Positions 59,661-64,000 of a stretch of DNA of 64,000 nucleotides are shown piece by piece. The notes beneath the pieces are model-generated. The model made no database searches. It saw nothing but the letters and a program-made list of their open reading frames with translations, and was not told where the DNA came from. A program made the position numbers and the translations under genes. Source of the stretch: Neoechinorhynchus agilis (lineage: Eukaryota; Acanthocephala); NCBI GenBank assembly GCA_051530055.1, contig CM121343.1, positions 3,720,001 through 3,784,000 on the forward strand, given 5' to 3'. Every line of letters begins with the position of its first letter. Position 1 is the stretch's first letter.

Positions 59661-60601
59661 ACCGGGTGTATGTTCACCAAAAGTATAAACCATAATTATT
59701 GTGGAATTGTAACGTTTGTAACCCCAAATGGACTGACAACTGCGAGAACTAGCGGCGTACTATGAACGCATCTTCTGGGACACCGAGATCTTGTTTTGCT
59801 AGATATATTTAATTTGTCAATCCCGCATCGTTTGCGTTAAGAAAATAGCGGGTTAACCGTTTCAGGGATTAGAACAGCACCTTTGATCAAGGCCCCTCCG
59901 TTAACCTCTCCGTACAGTTACCACGCTTGAGCTTCTGTGAACAGTTTGGCCCAATTGACGTCTTCAACTGGTACAACGATGTAACCCCTAAACATTCGTG
60001 ATGTAGAAAAAAGGAGTTAATAATATAATAGGAAAGCGTCATCATCGGCCGTCTGAGATTCTCCAGGGTCTTCATCTGACGAGGACCCTAAACCCCCACG
60101 AGTTTTCCTGAGATCTGCCCCCGTGATCGAAAATCCGGTTACTTGGTCTTGAAAATCTACATGGCAAAAATGGAAGTTGAGACGATTCCGAGGATTCTAG
60201 TCTTCGATGTTTGTGGATCACCATTGGGTACTTCGGAAAGTGCCCTTTTGGTATCCAAGGTTCCCAACACACCTGTCCGGCAACGGTACCAGTCCGCTGG
60301 ACCCTCAAAGTCCCAGCCGCTATGCTGAGTAGTACTTAAGCGTTTACCACTACGGGGGTTGGATTTTTGGCATCTCTGAGATAGGAATGTAATTTCGGGA
60401 CGGAATGCCTAACAGGATTGTTTTAGTGGTACAGGAGTTTGTCAAGTAATCTAAACAAAGTTTCAGACGTAGTGTCTTACGTCGGTAATGTGGCGTCTTT
60501 TAAAGAAGAAAGGCTAGCTGTGCAGGGATGAATCAATTAACCCTATCACCCTTCTACAGACCGTTTTGAAAGAAAATCTGGATTTTCACAATCAGTGTGA
60601 G
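59661..60601. other. Intergenic stretch, no gene seen
   Basis: Higher GC than its neighbours, but I find no coding frame, structural RNA or repeat I can name. Small frames at 60072-60328 overlap on both strands without homology. Confidence 0.35.
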
Positions 60602-61891
60602 TCAACTTGCGGTTTCACTCTTTGATTGAACATTAGTAACAGCATTAGCGATCGTGTTCGAGTCATCATGTTGGTATTCTATTGATATTTCAGGTAAAGG
60701 AGGAGCTGAAGGCTCTAACACGGATGATGCGTCTTCGCCATTAATGATGTTAGGATACAATGATGCATAGCTTGGGGGCGTCGCCACATTTGCTTCCGTC
60801 GATCGAACGGGTAATGTGTTCACATTGTTCTGACTAACAACCGATCTTGTTGAGTCCATTGAAGCTCGTATTGAAGGTGTCGTCCGGATAGTTCCAACCG
60901 TTAGCGGGATATCAACCGAAAGTGCTCGGTTGAAGAACCCTTTTACATTGAGTTTTAAATTTATTACATAGTTTACCTTGATTGTAGTAGGCTTCATCGA
61001 AATTCCACCAGCAAAGTTAAACGAAGGTGCCATAAGCTGCGCAGGTAGAATAAAATCGACCATTTCAACGACTGGTCCCATACCCGTATGGTTGATATCA
61101 ATAATGGATTTCACCAACTCGTTTTCCTGTCGTTTTTGGTGGAATATGATATACTGATGTACGGTTAGAATGAGATTTTTATACTTTTTAAATTTATTTA
61201 TTTCGTATCAGTCGTTTTGAAGCCTTTCGATCCCGCCCGCCCCCACGATTGACGAGAATTTTAGATCATTGACAAGAGGTTGTTCTAAGGTGACAGTCAT
61301 CCTTACGCTTTCCCCGGGCAAGCAAAAGGGACGTATAGTTACTTTCATGACGATATAAGAAGGATTCCCGGTAGCGATAGTTCGCTCATTGTGAGCATGT
61401 GGATCTTCTCTCACACTTGGGTGGTACAATAGAGGGCACATACCGACACGTCCGCTTCTTATAGGCAAATCGAAATGAAATGTACAATGTCGATGAGATG
61501 ATAGAAATAAAGCGTAGTTCACAATGTTGGCCCCATTGTGACTGATAGTTGGAGGCAAACTATCAGGTGCTATGATACGAAAAGTGTGCCTTCCATGTGG
61601 ATCGTTCAACTGGTGGTGGATATCGTAGACATAGGCACATAGAGGTTCGTATAATATAGCACCAGTCCTAGGTTCAGGTAAAAGGACTTGCCCGACAAAA
61701 TGTAAGAACCTGAGAGATTGACGTTGGGAAGAAAGGCTATCATTGTTCATTAGATGAAACGAGAATAGATTAAAAAATGGAACGTTTGTGGACTGAGGGA
61801 GGTTGATACGACCTCGAATCTCACTTCCACCATATTGAATCGGAGCTTCGAGCTGGATAATCGGGAAAGAAGTAGATCTGCCCTGTCCCAT
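60602..61891 (-). CDS. Alpha-arrestin (arrestin domain-containing protein)
   Basis: Exons 61891-61247 and 61153-60602 (93-nt intron, GTGGGG...CATCAG) give 398 residues. The N domain starts FPIIQLEAPIQYGGSEIRGRI. The C domain has the characteristic MAPSFNFAGGISMKPTTIKV, NYVINLKLNVKG and SVDIPLTVGTIR. The intron joins KFSSI to YIIFHQKRQENELVKSI, as in the inter-domain strand of ARRDC proteins. The tail holds PPSYASLYP, a PPxY motif that recruits NEDD4-family ubiquitin ligases, and Pro/Ser-rich sequence. Such proteins act at the plasma membrane and endosomes as adaptors for receptor ubiquitination. I cannot assign a particular ARRDC number. Confidence 0.9.
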
Positions 61892-62449
61892 TCTTGTTGT
61901 CTAAAAAATCAAAGCAGAACGGAAATGAGGTAAAGTCTTCAAGAGAAAAACACTCCAAGATTATACAGTATTTATTAGATCTACTGACAAATGAACCCGA
62001 AGGTTACCATGTCCTGATCAGTCAAGTCTTTTCAGTCTCGAACACTTTGGTCAAATAGACTAAAAAGAAAGAGAGAAGCAATAGGATATTGTAGTCCACC
62101 GTCCAATCAAGCGAAAAAGCCCAAGTTAGAGAACACAAACGTTCAAAATATCATATCGTAAGTCAATATTTGTATCAATATGTATGATCACATTCGATTT
62201 ATTTGTTTAGGTGTGCACAATGCGTGGGTGACAAAGAGTGTATTCTCAACTGTGACGAGTTTCTTCAAAATTAGATCACATTTGGTACCGAACGAGAATT
62301 TCCATATTAGAGTTTATTTCTGTCGTTTAGTGTACGATATAGTCTTAAGGATGATGGCAGCTGACCGATTGTAGATTGTTGCATCTCATTTGGGGGGAAA
62401 ATGGACAGGCTCAAGAAGACGGATGCCCCTTAGGATGAGAAAACATACC
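61892..62449. other. Region between arrestin and ORP-like gene
   Basis: A plus-strand frame at 62180-62374 has no homology I recognise. Later exons of the minus-strand ORP-like gene may lie here but could not be identified. Confidence 0.35.
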
Positions 62450-63244
62450 TTTCGTTGACACTTAACATATCGGAAGCAATCGTGTAAAATCATTAGACAC
62501 ATTACGCTGGATGCTTTTACAGAAAGCACGTCCTTAAATTGACAAAATATACGACGGTGTAGGCGAGATTTTGTTTAAATAACAAGTTCGTACCTTGTCC
62601 AACTGTCCAAAAACTCCATCATTGGGAAGGGCCTATATTGTATTTGGAGGAGAACCTGATTTCTGCGAAGCTACAAACATGAATCGCTGATATGAGCGTT
62701 TGGTGGCACGTATCACTGTAAGCGAGCGACTTGCTAAGCGCAATGTTTTGAGTCATCTCAATTGTTGCCGCCGAACTATTAGGCTGATTGGAGGATGCAT
62801 GACGTATCTTATCCACCCAAACTTTCCTTTCCTTTTCATCGAACGCTAAAATAAATCTTTGTTTTGAAGAAATATCGCAATCCAGATTTACCTTTTAAGC
62901 GAATACTTTCACCATTTAATGGCGTAACGGTAAATGATACGAGATCATCCGTGCTCAAAGAAACAGAGGAATTCTAAACGATAATTGAAGTCGTCAAACC
63001 ACAAGGCTGCTGTTAAACCTCTAATCCAATTACACAGCGTGGAGGTATGTCCGGAAATACCATTTCTGTTTGATCGGGAAATCGCCGCATGTCTTCAGGC
63101 TATAGGCAAATCGTAAAGAAATCAATAACACCTACAATTATTACCAAGTAATATTGAAGACGAGCATTAGTTTCATCAAGAATAAAATATCGGTTCTGCC
63201 AACCTTTCATGACATTAGTGTATTTCATTAATAAACCACTAAAT
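62450..63244 (-). CDS. ORP9/11-type PH domain gene, partial model
   Basis: Four small exons splice in phase into one PH domain: 63244-63145 (FSGLLMKYTNVMKGWQNRYF, ILDETNARLQYYL), 63099-63019 (PEDMRRF...PPRCVIGLE), 62973-62892 (NSSVSLSTDDLVSFTVTPLN, GESIRLK) and 62845-62731 (AFDEKERKVWVDKIR). Introns are 45, 45 and 46 nt. The order KYTNVMKGWQ, LDE, CVxLxxSxVS, DD, FTV, GE, RxxDxxERxxW is the PH domain of OSBPL9/10/11-type oxysterol-binding-related proteins, which bind phosphoinositides at Golgi/ER contacts. Further exons probably follow at 62662-62594 and near 62530-62450, but they are tentative. No lipid-transfer (ORD) domain is visible. The 5' end lies beyond 63244 and was not found. Confidence 0.7.
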
Positions 63245-64000
63245 CTAGACAAATTATGCGCGTTTAGATAAAAGCGTAAAATTATCGTTAAGAATTAAGC
63301 GAAAAATCGATCGAATTTCGTTTACTATTAGCTTAAAAAAAGATACTTTTATGCTGGAATGCTCCAATAGTGATAAAAATGTGATTTTTAGCGTCAGATA
63401 TCATGGAGCTTTCTTCGATTGATCTAAATTACCATCGGCCTTATCTACACCGACTGTAAAGTTAAAATTGAAAAGGGTGACATAATAATTCACTAATAGG
63501 TAATAAAACGTCTAATTACTAGTCAAAATTATCTACAGCATTTCCGATACTATATGGCAACCACTTCGGTTTGCCTCATTTGTGCTTTAGGCTTCCTACT
63601 TTAAAAAAAATAAACTTTATAGTACCAAGCACGATTTTAAAAAATTGAAGGGCTATCTTCAAGCGATGTTTACCTTTACCACAAGAAATTCATAGACTGA
63701 GGCCTATTTTTAGTAGATGATTAATGCACTGCAATATATTTATGCATCGAAAAATCACTCAGATCCGCCTTAAATCCATACTGGCATTTTTATCTTCTAA
63801 GGATTACAAAGTTACGACATTAAAATACTAATATTTCAGCATAAAAAACATATATTCTGCAATTAAACTTCAACCATGAATTTAATTTTAAAATTTAATT
63901 GCTCATGTTTGCATCTGGCGTTAAAAAATCAAAAGGATTTATTGGTTCCGATTGATTTCGGAAGCACAATCTTATACGCGTTTATCAAGGCTGTTTAAGT
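63245..64000. other. AT-rich end of window, nothing recognised
   Basis: The first exon(s) of the ORP-like gene should lie here or beyond the window edge. The acceptor TTTGTCTAG at about 63245-63253 on the minus strand shows that the PH exon has an upstream partner. No clear coding stretch is seen. Confidence 0.35.

Noticed and set aside
62180-62374. Small plus-strand protein
   Set aside because: 64 codons, no recognised motif, AT-rich. It lies opposite the region where ORP-like exons may occur.

Overview
The window is animal nuclear DNA. It carries metazoan-type genes (an SBF/MTMR5-13 DENN pseudophosphatase, an SLK/LOK kinase, GPCPD1, HIPK, a DYRK1A/minibrain kinase, ZCCHC8, CCT1, MND1, an alpha-arrestin and an ORP9/11-type PH domain) with many repeats between them. 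Genes are compact. HIPK and CCT1 are single open frames of 1008 and 608 codons. The other genes are cut by very short introns, most of them 34-98 nt, with GT...AG ends and sometimes a CTAAC-like branch site. I cannot name the species. An invertebrate with tiny introns fits. MND1 argues against Caenorhabditis and Drosophila, which are known to lack it.

Layout. 1-3.3 kb: LINE scrap, tandem SINE copies, simple repeats. 3.4-9.8 kb (+): SBF/MTMR gene. 10.3-13.6 kb (-): SLK-type kinase, convergent with it. 14.4-15.4 kb: 120-bp satellite with an internal inverted repeat. 16-18.3 kb: foldback elements, a SINE and short repeats. 18.3-21.5 kb: an RLE-type LINE whose 5' part is inverted. 21.8-24.0 kb (+): GPCPD1. 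25.0-28.1 kb (-): HIPK. 29.9-31.1 kb (+): ZCCHC8. 31.5-32.3 kb: SINEs and a foldback element. 32.6-34.5 kb (+): CCT1. 34.6-35.3 kb: Penelope-like element (PLE) tail with a GIY-YIG domain. 36.4-37.7 kb: 203-bp tandem array. 38.6-42.5 kb (+): DYRK. 43.4-45.0 kb: SINE cluster. 45.4-49.1 kb (+): an RRM-like coiled-coil gene whose first intron holds a 165-bp array and a TIR-bounded element with a LINE endonuclease ORF. 49.3-53.3 kb: LINE pieces and an SSU-rRNA-like fragment. 53.5-54.0 kb (-): small secreted protein. 55.2-55.8 kb (+): MND1. 55.9-59.7 kb: PLE/hammerhead-like repeats, a second PLE tail and a third LINE. 60.6-61.9 kb (-): alpha-arrestin. 62.4-63.2 kb (-): ORP-like PH domain, partial.

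The host genes are ordinary housekeeping, signalling and RNA-turnover genes. They form no visible operon and have no shared pathway, although three of them (SLK, HIPK, DYRK) are protein kinases. The most unusual material is in the repeats. A hammerhead-ribozyme-like core (CUGAUGA, a short hairpin, GAAA) recurs next to both PLE tails and, in degenerate form, in each unit of two tandem arrays. A 38-bp terminal inverted repeat encloses an intact LINE endonuclease reading frame. Near-identical LINE segments lie 32 kb apart.
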